A DNA stretch of 29,301 bases from assembly GCA_035444405.1 (NCBI GenBank), contig DAOMOP010000033.1:1-29301 (forward strand). Direction: 5' to 3'. Position 1 is the stretch's first letter, and every line of letters starts with the position of its first letter. The notes beneath the pieces are model-generated. The model was not told the DNA's origin, did no database searches, and worked only from the letters and a program-made list of their open reading frames with translations. Source of the stretch: DAOMOP01 sp035444405 (GTDB lineage Bacteria; Pseudomonadota; Gammaproteobacteria; Burkholderiales; Rhodocyclaceae). Below, in pieces: positions 1 to 7,572 of the stretch. Made by a program: the position numbers and the translations under genes.

Positions 1-1
1 C

Positions 2-250
2 GGCAAGCTGATGCTGTCGCGCCCCAACGTGCTGCTGATGGACGAGCCGACCAATCACCTCGACATGGAGTCGATCGAGTCGCTCAACACCGCGCTCGAG
101 AAATACACCGGCACGCTGGTGTTCATCTCGCACGACCGCGAGTTCGTGTCGTCGCTGGCGAGCCGCATCGTCGAGATCAAGCTCGACGGCACCCTCGTCG
201 ACTACCGCGGCAGCTACGAAGAGTACCTCGCCAGCCAGGGCCTCGCCTGA
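2..250 (+). CDS. ABC-F family ATPase, YbiT type (3' end only)
   Basis: This is the last ~82 codons of a gene that begins before the window. It contains the end of the second nucleotide-binding domain: a Walker B motif with the ABC-F form of the D-loop (LLMDEPTNHLD), then the switch histidine segment FISHDREFV. The ending SYEEYLASQGLA resembles the YbiT branch of ABC-F proteins. ABC-F proteins are soluble, have two ATPase domains and no membrane part, and act on the ribosome. The YbiT label rests on the C-terminal wording and is less sure than the family. The stop is TGA at 248-250. The gene runs in the same direction as the PTS genes but is separated from them by about 100 bases with its own candidate promoter, so it is probably a separate unit. 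Confidence 0.85.
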   Translation, partial: GKLMLSRPNVLLMDEPTNHLDMESIESLNTALEKYTGTLVFISHDREFVSSLASRIVEIKLDGTLVDYRGSYEEYLASQGLA

Positions 251-325
251 TCCGCCCGCGGGTGGTGCACGCCAGCCGGCACCGCCCGCCTTCTGCGCCT
301 TCGCCGGCCACTCGCCGGCCTCGGC

Positions 326-331
326 TAGAAT
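326..331 (+). promoter_or_regulatory. Candidate -10 element ahead of the PTS cluster
   Basis: TAGAAT (five of six matches to TATAAT) sits 25 bases before the chosen EIIA start. No good -35 hexamer is visible 16-18 bases upstream. A 9-bp direct repeat, TCGCCGGCC, occurs at 301-309 and 312-320 in the place where a -35 or an activator site would lie. A transcript starting near 338 would exclude the upstream in-frame ATG at 330 as a start, which supports the start at 357. Confidence 0.4.
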
Positions 332-356
332 GGCGGCATCGAGACAGGCAGCCAAC

Positions 357-740
357 ATGATCGGCATATTCCTGATTACCCACGGCACGCTCGGCGAGTC
401 GCTGATCCAGTGTGTCAGCCACGTGCTCAACAAGCGGCCGGCGCAGCTGGTGCAGCTGGGCGTGTCGCCGCAGGACGATCCGCTCGATCTGCTGCCGATC
501 GCGCGTCAGATGCTGGAGTGGACCGACAGCGGCCAGGGGGCCGTGATCCTGACCGACATCTACGGCGCGACGCCGGCCAACGTCGCGGCGAAGCTGCTCG
601 CGCCGGGCCGCATCGAAGGCATCGCCGGCGTGAACCTGCCGATGCTGCTGCGCGTGCTGACCTACCGCGAGAAGGATCTCGATACACTCGTACAGCGCGC
701 GGTCACCGGCGCGTGCGACGGCGTGCTGCACATGAAGTGA
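357..740 (+). CDS. PTS EIIA component, mannose family
   Basis: This 127-residue cytoplasmic phosphocarrier accepts phosphate from HPr. The protein opens MIGIFLITHG, the standard start of mannose-family EIIA domains, and His9 in the ITHG motif is the expected phosphorylated residue. The segment ILTDIYGATPANVA is also typical of the fold. An in-frame ATG exists at 330, but its nine extra residues are not family-like, so ATG 357 is preferred. No EIIB, EIIC or EIID gene follows; HPr comes 7 bases downstream and enzyme I after that. In Betaproteobacteria this trio is generally thought to be regulatory rather than sugar-transporting. What the EIIA acts on here cannot be read from the sequence. Confidence 0.9.
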   Translation: MIGIFLITHGTLGESLIQCVSHVLNKRPAQLVQLGVSPQDDPLDLLPIARQMLEWTDSGQGAVILTDIYGATPANVAAKLLAPGRIEGIAGVNLPMLLRVLTYREKDLDTLVQRAVTGACDGVLHMK

Positions 741-747
741 GGCGCGA

Positions 748-1017
748 ATGCCACGAGCCGAAGTCGAAATCATCAACAAGCTGGGGCTGCACGCGCGCGC
801 CTCGGCAAAGCTCACGCAGACCGCCAGCGGCTTCGATTCGCAGATCTGGCTCGAGCGCAACGGCCGGCGCGTCAACGCCAAGAGCATCATGGGGGTGATG
901 ATGCTGGCGGCCGCACGCGGTGCGAAAATTGCGATCGACACCGAAGGGCCGGATGCCGATGCGGCGCTCGACGCGCTGATCGAGCTGATCGCCGACCGCT
1001 TCGGCGAAGAGGAGTGA
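748..1017 (+). CDS. ptsH: Phosphocarrier protein HPr
   Basis: HPr passes phosphate from enzyme I to EIIA proteins in the cytoplasm. At 89 residues it has the usual size. His15 lies in KLGLHARAS, the active-site signature, and Ser46 lies in NAKSIMGV, the site that HPr kinase/phosphorylase modifies in species that have it. Both residues are at their classic positions, so the protein can in principle be controlled by serine phosphorylation; no kinase gene is in the window. The gene sits 7 bases after the EIIA stop and 6 bases before the enzyme I start, so the three genes are very likely co-transcribed. Confidence 0.96.
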   Translation: MPRAEVEIINKLGLHARASAKLTQTASGFDSQIWLERNGRRVNAKSIMGVMMLAAARGAKIAIDTEGPDADAALDALIELIADRFGEEE

Positions 1018-1023
1018 GGCGCC

Positions 1024-2754
1024 ATGCCGTTCACAATCCACGGACTGCCGGTCTCCCAGGGTATCGCGATCGGCCACGCGCACCTCGTCTCGCACGCGCT
1101 GCTCGAGGTCAATCACTACCACGTCGCCGAGCGGCACATCGCCGAGGAGGTCGAGCGCCTGGACGAGGCGGTGGCCACCGTGCAGGGCGAGCTGGTCGGC
1201 CTGAAGGCCGCCGCGACCGCCGGCCACACGCACAGCGAGGTCGGCGCCTTCGTCGACCTGCAGGTCATGATGCTCGCCGACCCGATGCTGGTCGATGCGG
1301 CCCGCACGCTGGTCGAGGAGCGCCGCTGCAACGCCGAGTGGGCGCTGGTGCAGCAGATGGAGCATCTGGTCGAGCAGTTCGAGCAGATCGAGGACCCGTA
1401 CCTGCGCGAGCGCAAGGCCGACGTCGTGCAGGTGGTCGAGCGCCTCGTCAAGGTGCTGCTCGGCCATCCCGGCCACCTGCCGCCCAAGCGCCGCGACGGG
1501 CTGGGCACCATCGTCGTCGCGCACGACCTGTCGCCGTCGGACACGATCGGTTTTCGCGACCACAACATCGCCGGCTTCGTCACCGACGTCGGCGGCCCGA
1601 CCAGCCATACCGCGATCGTCGCGCGCAGCCTGTCGATCCCGGCGGTGGTCGGCCTGCACCACATCCGCCACCTGATCGAGGACGACGAGCTGCTGATCAT
1701 CGACGGCACGCGCGGCGTCGTCATCGTCGCGCCCGACCAGCAGATCGTCGAGGAATACCGGCTGCGGCGCACCGAGCTCGAGCTCGAGCGCTCCAAGCTC
1801 AACCGCCTCAAGGATCGCGTCGCGACCACGCTCGACGGCGAGGCGGTGCAGCTGCTCGCCAACATCGAGGGGCCCAAGGACATCGGCCACATCCGCGCCG
1901 TCAATGCCGACGGCGTCGGCCTGTACCGCACCGAGTTCCTGTTCATCGGCCGCGACACACTGCCCGACGAGGACGAACAGTACGAGGCCTACCGCGCGGT
2001 GCTCAAGGCGCTGCCGGGCAAGCCGGTGACGATCCGCACCTTCGACGTCGGCGCCGACAAGGCGCTCAGCAACGCCGGCACGCGCTTCGAGCCGAACCCG
2101 GCGCTGGGCCTGCGCGCGATCCGCTACTCGCTTGCCGAGCCGCAGATGTTTCTGACGCAGCTGCGCGCGCTGCTGCGCGCCTCCGTGCATGGCAAGCTCC
2201 GGATCATGATCCCGATGCTCGCGCACGCGAAGGAGGTCGAGCAGACGCTGCGGCTGGTCGACAAGGCCAAGGCCGAGCTGCGCGCGCAGCACGTCAAGTT
2301 CGACGAAGGGGTCGAGATCGGCGCGATGATCGAGGTGCCGGCCGCCGCCCTCGCGCTGGGCATGTTCGTGCGCCGGGTGGGCTTTCTGTCGATCGGCACC
2401 AACGATCTGATCCAATACACGCTCGCGATCGACCGTTCCGACGAGGCCGTCGTGCATTTGTACGATCCGTTGCACCCGGCCGTGCTGCGGCTGATCGCCG
2501 ACACGATCCGCACCGGCCGGCGCCACGGCCTGCCGGTGTCGGTGTGCGGCGAGATGGCGGGCGACCCGACCTACACGCTGCTGCTGCTCGGCATGGGCCT
2601 GCGCCAGTTTTCGATGCACCCGGCGAGCATCCTCGAGATCAAGCAGCAGGTGCTGCGCGCCAACGTGGCCGAGCTCACGCCGCGCGTGCAGCGCATCCTC
2701 AAGATGGACGAGCAGGCCAAGGTGCTCGAGGCGGTGCAGAAACTGGCTGGCTGA
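1024..2754 (+). CDS. ptsI: Phosphoenolpyruvate-protein phosphotransferase (PTS enzyme I)
   Basis: Enzyme I takes phosphate from phosphoenolpyruvate and gives it to HPr. The 576 residues match the usual length of plain enzyme I (about 575), with no added GAF domain as in the nitrogen-PTS paralogue. The N-terminal HPr-binding and phosphohistidine domain carries GGPTSHTAIVARS with active His195. The C-terminal TIM barrel has the PEP-binding segments LYRTEFLF, GTNDLIQYT and SVCGEMAGDP, whose Cys508 is the catalytic acid of the family. It is the last gene of the EIIA-HPr-EI unit; the next gene, metX, has its own promoter and riboswitch 80-230 bases downstream. A long reading frame on the opposite strand is a codon-bias shadow. 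Confidence 0.97.
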   Translation: MPFTIHGLPVSQGIAIGHAHLVSHALLEVNHYHVAERHIAEEVERLDEAVATVQGELVGLKAAATAGHTHSEVGAFVDLQVMMLADPMLVDAARTLVEERRCNAEWALVQQMEHLVEQFEQIEDPYLRERKADVVQVVERLVKVLLGHPGHLPPKRRDGLGTIVVAHDLSPSDTIGFRDHNIAGFVTDVGGPTSHTAIVARSLSIPAVVGLHHIRHLIEDDELLIIDGTRGVVIVAPDQQIVEEYRLRRTELELERSKLNRLKDRVATTLDGEAVQLLANIEGPKDIGHIRAVNADGVGLYRTEFLFIGRDTLPDEDEQYEAYRAVLKALPGKPVTIRTFDVGADKALSNAGTRFEPNPALGLRAIRYSLAEPQMFLTQLRALLRASVHGKLRIMIPMLAHAKEVEQTLRLVDKAKAELRAQHVKFDEGVEIGAMIEVPAAALALGMFVRRVGFLSIGTNDLIQYTLAIDRSDEAVVHLYDPLHPAVLRLIADTIRTGRRHGLPVSVCGEMAGDPTYTLLLLGMGLRQFSMHPASILEIKQQVLRANVAELTPRVQRILKMDEQAKVLEAVQKLAG

Positions 2755-2832
2755 TGCCCGCGCGTCGGGCGGCGCCCGAGGCCTCGCGTGCGCACGGCGC
2801 GGCACCAGCCGCCCATCGATGGCCCCTGCGGT

Positions 2833-2859
2833 TTGACATTTGTGCGGCCACAGGCTAAT
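2833..2859 (+). promoter_or_regulatory. Sigma-70 promoter for metX-metW
   Basis: A perfect -35 hexamer TTGACA lies at 2833-2838. A fair -10 hexamer GCTAAT (four of six) lies at 2854-2859 after a 15-base spacer; TAATTT at 2856-2861 is an alternative with a 17-base spacer. Either would start RNA at about 2866-2870, just before the first helix of the SAM-II riboswitch at 2872, which supports the call. Confidence 0.65.
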
Positions 2860-2870
2860 TTCACCCCCGA

Positions 2871-2926
2871 TAGCGCTGATTTGAACCACAGCTTGCGAGC
2901 GCTCAATAAATACGGCTAAAGCGAGG
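2871..2926 (+). ncRNA. SAM-II (SAM-alpha) riboswitch upstream of metX
   Basis: The sequence follows the SAM-II aptamer. Helix P1 is AGCGCT at 2872-2877 paired with AGCGCT at 2898-2903. The first loop opens with the conserved GATTTGAACC, and the 3' side holds AATAAAT (2905-2911) then GGCTAAA (2914-2920), matching the family's conserved AUAAAU and GCUAAA. A pseudoknot can form between AGCT at 2890-2893 and GGCT at 2914-2917. SAM-II senses S-adenosylmethionine and usually controls metX, metA or related genes, mostly in Alphaproteobacteria; here it precedes metX. The aptamer ends about 57 bases before the metX ATG, farther than in leaders where the aptamer itself hides the ribosome site. The next element looks like a terminator. 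Confidence 0.88.
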
Positions 2927-2930
2927 GCAG

Positions 2931-2969
2931 ACCCGTCCGCGTTTTCGAGCCGGCCGGGTTTTCTCGTTT
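2931..2969 (+). terminator. Terminator-like hairpin between SAM-II aptamer and metX
   Basis: ACCCG (2931-2935) pairs with CGGGT (2955-2959). After one T-C mismatch the stem continues with CCG (2937-2939) and CGG (2951-2953). The 3' arm runs straight into TTTCTCGTTT (2960-2969). Hairpin plus T-rich tract is the layout of an intrinsic terminator, placed where a riboswitch expression platform would be. The stem is short and imperfect and the T tract is interrupted. No clear anti-terminator pairing was identified. Confidence 0.5.
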
Positions 2970-2982
2970 ACAGACAGACATC

Positions 2983-4109
2983 ATGATCCAGCCCCAATCC
3001 GTCGGTGTCGCGACGCCGCAGCGCGCGCGCTTCACCGAAGCGCTGCAGCTCAGAAGCGGTGGCATGCTGCCCGAGTACGAGCTCGTGTACGAAACCTATG
3101 GCGAGCTCAACGCCGCACGCAGCAACGCCGTGCTGGTGTGCCACGCGCTGTCGGGCTCGCACCACGTCGCCGGCCACTACGCCGACGATTCGGCCAGCGT
3201 CGGCTGGTGGGACAACCTCGTCGGCCCGGGCAAGCCGCTCGACACGCGCAAGTTCTTCGTGATCGGCGTGAACAACCTCGGCGGCTGCCACGGCTCGACC
3301 GGCCCGAGCTCGATCAACCCGGCCACCGGGCGCCATTGGGGAGCCGACTTCCCGTTCGTCACGGTCGAAGACTGGGTCACCACCCAGGCACGCCTGGCCG
3401 ACCGCCTCGGCATCGAGCGCTTCGCGGCGATCGTCGGCGGCAGTCTCGGCGGCATGCAGGCAATCTCGTGGTCGATGCAATACCCCGAGCGCGTCGCCAA
3501 CGCGCTGGCGGTCGCCGCCGCGCCGAAGCTGACGGCCCAGAACATCGCGTTCAACGAGGTCGCACGCCAGGCCATCCTGACCGACCCGGATTTTCACGGC
3601 GGCCACTACTACGAGCACGGCGTGGTGCCGGCCCGCGGCCTCAAGCTCGCGCGCATGCTCGGCCACATCACCTATCTGTCCGACGACACGCTGGCCGAGA
3701 AATTCGGGCGCAACCTGCGCCACGGCAAGGCGATGTACAACTTCGACGTCGAGTTCGAGATCGAGTCCTACCTGCGCTACCAGGGCGACAAGTTCGCACG
3801 CTTCTTCGACGCCAACACCTATCTGCTGATCACCAAGGCGCTCGATTACTTCGATCCGGCTTTCGAGTACGGCGGCAACCTCGCCGCNNNNNNNNNNNNN
3901 NNNNNNNNNNNNNNNNGGTCGTGTCGTTCTCGACCGACTGGCGCTTCTCGCCGGCGCGCAGCCGCGAGATCGTCTACGCGCTGCTGCACAACCGCCGCAA
4001 CGTCAGCTACGCCGAAATCGACAGCCCGGCCGGCCACGACGCGTTCCTGCTCGACGAGACGCACTACCACGCGGTGCTGCGCAGCTACTTCGACCGCATC
4101 GAGGTGTGA
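2983..4109 (+). CDS. metX: Homoserine O-acyltransferase MetX (interrupted by an assembly gap)
   Basis: MetX activates homoserine with an acyl group from acetyl-CoA or succinyl-CoA, the first committed step to methionine. It is an alpha/beta hydrolase: nucleophile Ser154 lies in GGSLGGMQA, the catalytic Asp in STDWRFSP and the catalytic His in GHDAF. The N run at 3888-3916 splits the gene. The 5' part reads in one frame up to the gap and the 3' part (from VVSFSTDWRF) in another. A true gap of 30 bases instead of 29 restores one frame and gives about 375 residues, normal for the family, so the shift is best read as a gap-length artefact. Which acyl donor is used cannot be told by eye. The start ATG 2983 lacks a strong Shine-Dalgarno. 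metW overlaps the end. Expression is probably under the upstream SAM-II switch. Confidence 0.93.
3888..3916. other. Assembly gap (29 N) inside metX
   Basis: Twenty-nine undetermined bases. The reading frames on the two sides agree only if the real length is a multiple of three, for example 30, so the N count is an estimate. About ten residues between the GGNLA segment and VVSFSTDWRF are missing. Confidence 0.99.
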
Positions 4110-4111
4110 AC

Positions 4112-4699
4112 ATGGGTTACCGTTACGATTTCGACGTCATCACCGAATGGATCGCTCCGGGCGAGAAGGTGCTCGACCTGGGCTGCGGCGACGGCAGCCT
4201 GCTGCGGCACCTGATGGAGGTGCGCGACGTGCAGGGCTACGGGGTCGAGATCGATCCCGACAACATCGTCGCCTGCCTCGCCAACGGCATCAACGTGATC
4301 CAGGTCGATCTCGAGAAGGGGCTCGCCGGCTTCGAGGACGGCTTCTTCGACCACGTGATCATGAGCCTGTCGCTGCAGGCGATCCACAACACGCAGGGGA
4401 TCCTGGCCGAAATGCTGCGCGTGGCGCGCGAGGCAGTGGTGAGCTTTCCGAACTTCGGCTACTGGCGCCATCGCCAGAGCATCCTCAACGGGCGCATGCC
4501 GGTGTCCGAGTCGCTGCCGCACCAGTGGTTCAACACGCCCAACGTCCGCTTCTTCACGATTGCCGACTTCGAAGCGGTGTGCGAGCTGAACGGCATCGCC
4601 GTGCGCGAGCGGCTCGCCTTCGACGAGGGCCGGCTGGTCCACGACGAGCCGAACTTCCTCGCCAGCGTGGCGGTGTACCGCCTCGGCCGGCAGGGCTGA
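4112..4699 (+). CDS. metW: Methionine biosynthesis protein MetW (SAM-dependent methyltransferase fold)
   Basis: This 195-residue class I methyltransferase-like protein is found next to metX in most Beta- and Gammaproteobacteria and many Alphaproteobacteria, and is linked to methionine synthesis. The SAM-binding motif is VLDLGCGDGSLL near the N-terminus, followed by GVEIDPDN as the acidic end of strand 2. Later segments VSFPNFGYW and LPHQWFNTPNVRFFTI are typical MetW wording. ATG 4112 has GAGGTG at 4101-4106 as ribosome site; an in-frame GTG at 4106, overlapping the metX stop (4107-4109), would add two residues. The close packing with metX indicates one operon under the SAM-II leader. Confidence 0.93.
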   Translation: MGYRYDFDVITEWIAPGEKVLDLGCGDGSLLRHLMEVRDVQGYGVEIDPDNIVACLANGINVIQVDLEKGLAGFEDGFFDHVIMSLSLQAIHNTQGILAEMLRVAREAVVSFPNFGYWRHRQSILNGRMPVSESLPHQWFNTPNVRFFTIADFEAVCELNGIAVRERLAFDEGRLVHDEPNFLASVAVYRLGRQG

Positions 4700-4762
4700 A
4701 CGGCCCCGCCCGGCGCGTACCGGTCGATCGGCGGGCCCGGCGGGCGCAGCGCCACGGCCCGT

Positions 4763-4774
4763 CGCCGGCCGGCG
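4763..4774. repeat. GC-rich palindrome between convergent genes
   Basis: CGCCGGCCGGCG is a perfect 12-bp palindrome in the 84-bp space between the converging metW and the small unknown gene. It may contribute a bidirectional hairpin that slows polymerase, but there is no T tract on either side. In DNA this GC-rich such palindromes can arise by chance. Confidence 0.3.
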
Positions 4775-4783
4775 GGGCGTGCG

Positions 4784-5101
4784 TCAGCGCACGACGAAGT
4801 TGGCCACGTCGACCTTGACCGCGGGACGCTGCAGCGCCCCCGCCACGGCCGAGGCATAGCCGCGCGACCAGTCGCCGCCGTCCCTGAAGCGCTCCTCGCC
4901 GGCATACTTGGCGACGTTCAGGATCATGTCGAGCACGAGCACCTTGCCCATCGGGTTGGTCGGCGAGCACTCGAGGGCCTCGAATTCGCGCGACAGCCAG
5001 GCGCGCGCCTGGTCCTTGCCGGTCGCGGCGACATCGCTGTCGTGCAGCATGATCTCGTACTCGCGCTCGGGCCCGAACGATACCGTGACGCTGTGGCTCA
5101 T
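4784..5101 (-). CDS. Conserved-looking small protein of unknown function
   Basis: The 105-residue protein begins MSHSVTVSFGPEREYEI and ends VKVDVANFVVR. I do not recognise the family. It is soluble-looking, mildly acidic, with no signal peptide, no transmembrane segment and a single cysteine, and has a central helical stretch (KVLVLDMILNVAKYAGEERF). It looks real because it has a start and stop in clean context, normal amino-acid composition, and stands alone on the opposite strand between metW and ampG with no better frame over it. A plausible Shine-Dalgarno (GAGGAAAT on the coding strand) lies just upstream of the ATG. It faces metW tail to tail. No function is proposed. Confidence 0.7.
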   Translation of the reverse strand: MSHSVTVSFGPEREYEIMLHDSDVAATGKDQARAWLSREFEALECSPTNPMGKVLVLDMILNVAKYAGEERFRDGGDWSRGYASAVAGALQRPAVKVDVANFVVR

Positions 5102-5320
5102 GACGATTTCCTCACTGTGGTTATGGTTTCATGATCGTCTGCATTGTCGGCCTCGGCGCGCCGGCAGGCAAGCCCGTACGCGACCGTATCGCTGCAGTGC
5201 ATGATGGTCGCGCGAGGGCCGTAGCACGCGATCGCGCTGCCACGGCCGCCGCACGGCAGGGACCGGCGCGGCGCTGCCGCCGCACGCCGCGCGCGCAGCG
5301 CTGTGCCGAGCGGGCCAATC

Positions 5321-5329
5321 TGGGATAAT
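5321..5329 (+). promoter_or_regulatory. Candidate extended -10 promoter for ampG
   Basis: TGGGATAAT is an extended -10 (TGn followed by GATAAT, five of six). It lies 34 bases before the GTG start at 5363. No convincing -35 is visible, which extended -10 promoters tolerate. If this is the promoter, an upstream in-frame GTG at 5303 cannot be the start. The rest of the 261-bp spacer from 5102 shows nothing else recognisable. Confidence 0.45.
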
Positions 5330-5362
5330 CGCGGCACGGCAATTCTCCCTGGTCCCGCCTCC

Positions 5363-6658
5363 GTGCCCTTTTCCCGCTGTCCCGCGTGGCTGCAGGCGCT
5401 GCTGAACCGGCGCATGCTGATCTGCATCTTCACCGGTTTCGCGTCCGGCCTGCCGCTCTACCTGCTGCTCAATCTCATCCCGGCCTGGCTGAAGACCGAG
5501 GGCCTGTCGCTGCGCGCGATCGGCGCTTTCGCGCTGATACAGTTTCCGTACACGTGGAAGTTCCTGTGGGCGCCGCTGCTCGACCGCTACGGCATCCTGC
5601 CGTGGCTCGGGCGGCGGCGCAGCTGGATGTTCGTGTCACAGCTGGGGCTCGTCGCGTCGATCGCATGGCTCGGGCAGCTCTCGCCGGTCGAGCATCTCGC
5701 GCTGGTGGTCGGCCTGACCGCGGTGCTGGCCTTTCTGTCGGCGACCCAGGACATCGCGCTCGATGCGTTCCGGCGCGAGATCCTGCCCGACCACGAGCTC
5801 GGTCTCGGCAACGCCATCCACGTCAATGCCTACCGCATTGCCGGGCTGGTGCCCGGCTCGCTGTCGCTGATCCTCGCCGACCGCCTGCCGTGGGACCAGG
5901 TGTTCGTGATCACCGCGCTGTTCATGGTGCCGGGGCTGGCGATGACCCTGCTCGCACGCGAGCCGGCCGCCAACGCCGGCGCACCGCGCACCCTGCGCGC
6001 CGCGGTGGTCGAGCCGTTCCGCGAGTTCTTCGGCCGCCACGGCGTGCAGTCGGCGCTGCTGGTGCTGCTCTTCCTGTTCCTGTACAAGCTCGGCGATTCG
6101 CTGTGCACCGCGCTGGCGACGCCGTTCTACCTCGACATGGGCTACAGCAAGACCGACATCGGCCTGGTGGCGAAGAACGCCGGGCTGTGGCCGATGGTGA
6201 TCGGCGGCATCGTCGGCGGGCTGTGGATGCTGCGCCTGGGCATCAATCGCGCGCTGTGGCTGTTCGGTCTCGTGCAGCTGGTCACCATCCTCGGTTTCGT
6301 GTGGCTCGCGTGGCTCGGGCCGGCGCCGTCGGACGCCGGCCGGCTGGTGGTCCTCGCCACCGTGATCACCGGCGAGGCGCTCGGCGCCGGGCTGGGCACG
6401 ACGGCGTTCGTCGCCTTCATGGCGCGCACGACGCATCCGGCCTACACGGCGACACAGTTCGCGCTGTTCACCAGCCTGATGGCGGTGCCGCGCACCTTCG
6501 TCAACGCCTCGGCCGGCTGGCTGGTCGAGTACATGGGCTGGCTCGACTTCTTCTGGGCGTGTTTTCTGCTGGCGATCCCCGGCATGCTGCTGCTGGTCAA
6601 GGTCGCGCCGTGGCACGGCGAACGCGCGGCGCTCGCCTCGATGCCCGGGCGGGCGTGA
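5363..6658 (+). CDS. ampG: AmpG-type MFS permease (muropeptide transporter family)
   Basis: This inner-membrane permease of the major facilitator superfamily (about 431 residues from GTG 5363) has about twelve hydrophobic segments. The opening RRMLICIFTGFASGLPLYLLLNLIPAWLKTEG and the following FPYTWKFLWAPLLDRY are characteristic of AmpG. AmpG brings GlcNAc-anhydroMurNAc muropeptides into the cytoplasm for cell-wall recycling and, in species with AmpR, links wall damage to beta-lactamase induction. A GTG at 5303 would add 20 residues (MPSGPIWDN...) that do not look like the family and overlap the likely promoter, so 5363 is preferred. It stands alone, and no other wall-recycling gene is in the window. 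Substrate is inferred from family only. Confidence 0.85.
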   Translation: MPFSRCPAWLQALLNRRMLICIFTGFASGLPLYLLLNLIPAWLKTEGLSLRAIGAFALIQFPYTWKFLWAPLLDRYGILPWLGRRRSWMFVSQLGLVASIAWLGQLSPVEHLALVVGLTAVLAFLSATQDIALDAFRREILPDHELGLGNAIHVNAYRIAGLVPGSLSLILADRLPWDQVFVITALFMVPGLAMTLLAREPAANAGAPRTLRAAVVEPFREFFGRHGVQSALLVLLFLFLYKLGDSLCTALATPFYLDMGYSKTDIGLVAKNAGLWPMVIGGIVGGLWMLRLGINRALWLFGLVQLVTILGFVWLAWLGPAPSDAGRLVVLATVITGEALGAGLGTTAFVAFMARTTHPAYTATQFALFTSLMAVPRTFVNASAGWLVEYMGWLDFFWACFLLAIPGMLLLVKVAPWHGERAALASMPGRA

Positions 6659-6773
6659 CCGTGGGCGGGCCGCTCGGCGCCCTGGCGCGGCCGCGGATGC
6701 GTTCGACGACGCCACCTCGCCAGCGCCGCGCTGCCGGCGAGGTTCCCATCGATTTCAACCCGTACCGACCGTC

Positions 6774-7555
6774 ATGACCGAAACAACGATCCCGAGCAGC
6801 TCCGTCGCGGACGCCCTGATCGACGCCGCCCGCGCGCTTTCCGACGAGGTCGGAGCGATGCGCTTCGGCGCTCCCGTCAGTCACGTCTACAACCCGCTCG
6901 AATACGCCTGGGCGGTGCACGAAGCCTATCTGCGCCGCTTCGGTGCGAGCACCAGGCGCGTGATCTTCGTCGGCATGAACCCCGGCCCGTTCGGGATGGC
7001 GCAGACCGGTGTGCCGTTCGGCGAGATCGCCGTCGTGCGCGACTGGCTCGGGCTCGCCGGCGCGGTGGGGCGGCCGGCGCACGAGATCGCGGGGCTTGCC
7101 GACGCCGATCTGATGGANNNNNNNNNNGGCGCCCCGTGGAAGGCTTCGCGTGCGCGCGCTCGGAGGTGTCGGGCCGGCGATTGTGGGGGCTTTTCCGCGA
7201 GCGCTTCGTCGCGCCCGAGCGCTTCTTTGCCGAGCATTTCGTGGCCAACTACTGCCCGCTCGCCTTCTTCGCCGGCGGCCGCAACCTGACTCCGGACAAG
7301 CTGCCGGCGCGCGAGGCCCAGCCGCTGATGGCCGCGTGCGACCACCACCTGCGCGAGATCGCGGACGCACTGCGGCCGGACTGGGTGATCGGCATCGGCG
7401 CGTGGGCCGAGCAGCGCGCCGCGCAGGCGCTCGCCGGTTTGCCGCTGCGCGTTGCGCGCATCCTGCACCCGAGCCCGGCCAGCCCGGCTGCGAACCGCGG
7501 CTGGTCGCAGGCCGCCACCGCACAGCTGCGCGAGCTCGGGGTATGGTGCGAGTGA
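6774..7555 (+). CDS. SMUG1-type uracil-DNA glycosylase (interrupted by an assembly gap)
   Basis: This base-excision repair enzyme removes uracil and oxidised pyrimidines from DNA. Motif 1 is GMNPGPFGMAQTGVPFG with catalytic Asn69; motif 2 is HPSPASPAANRGW near the end, with the active histidine codon at 7466-7468. Both are diagnostic of SMUG1 among uracil glycosylases. Between them FVANYCPLAFF and GRNLTPDKL fit the family. The N run at 7118-7127 separates two frames; a true gap length of 11 (or 8) bases would join them. Just before the gap, after VGRPAHE, the residues IAGLADADLM do not fit the family, where I expect a short HPKRPV-like link straight into RPVEGF. See the findings. The start ATG 6774 follows a 115-bp spacer without clear signals. 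Confidence 0.88.
7118..7127. other. Assembly gap (10 N) inside the SMUG1-type glycosylase gene
   Basis: Ten undetermined bases. Frames before and after differ; a length of 2 modulo 3 is needed to restore one open frame. The ~32 bases before the gap also look out of place in the protein. Confidence 0.99.
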
Positions 7556-7572
7556 CTGCGCCAAACCACACG

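Noticed and set aside
703..2889. 728-codon open frame opposite ptsI
   Set aside because: It runs opposite a fully convincing enzyme I, has repeated His/Arg/Ala/Val-rich text without domains, and is explained by GC-rich codon bias.
5303..5362. 20-residue N-terminal extension of AmpG from GTG 5303
   Set aside because: It would cross the likely promoter and the residues do not match the family start.
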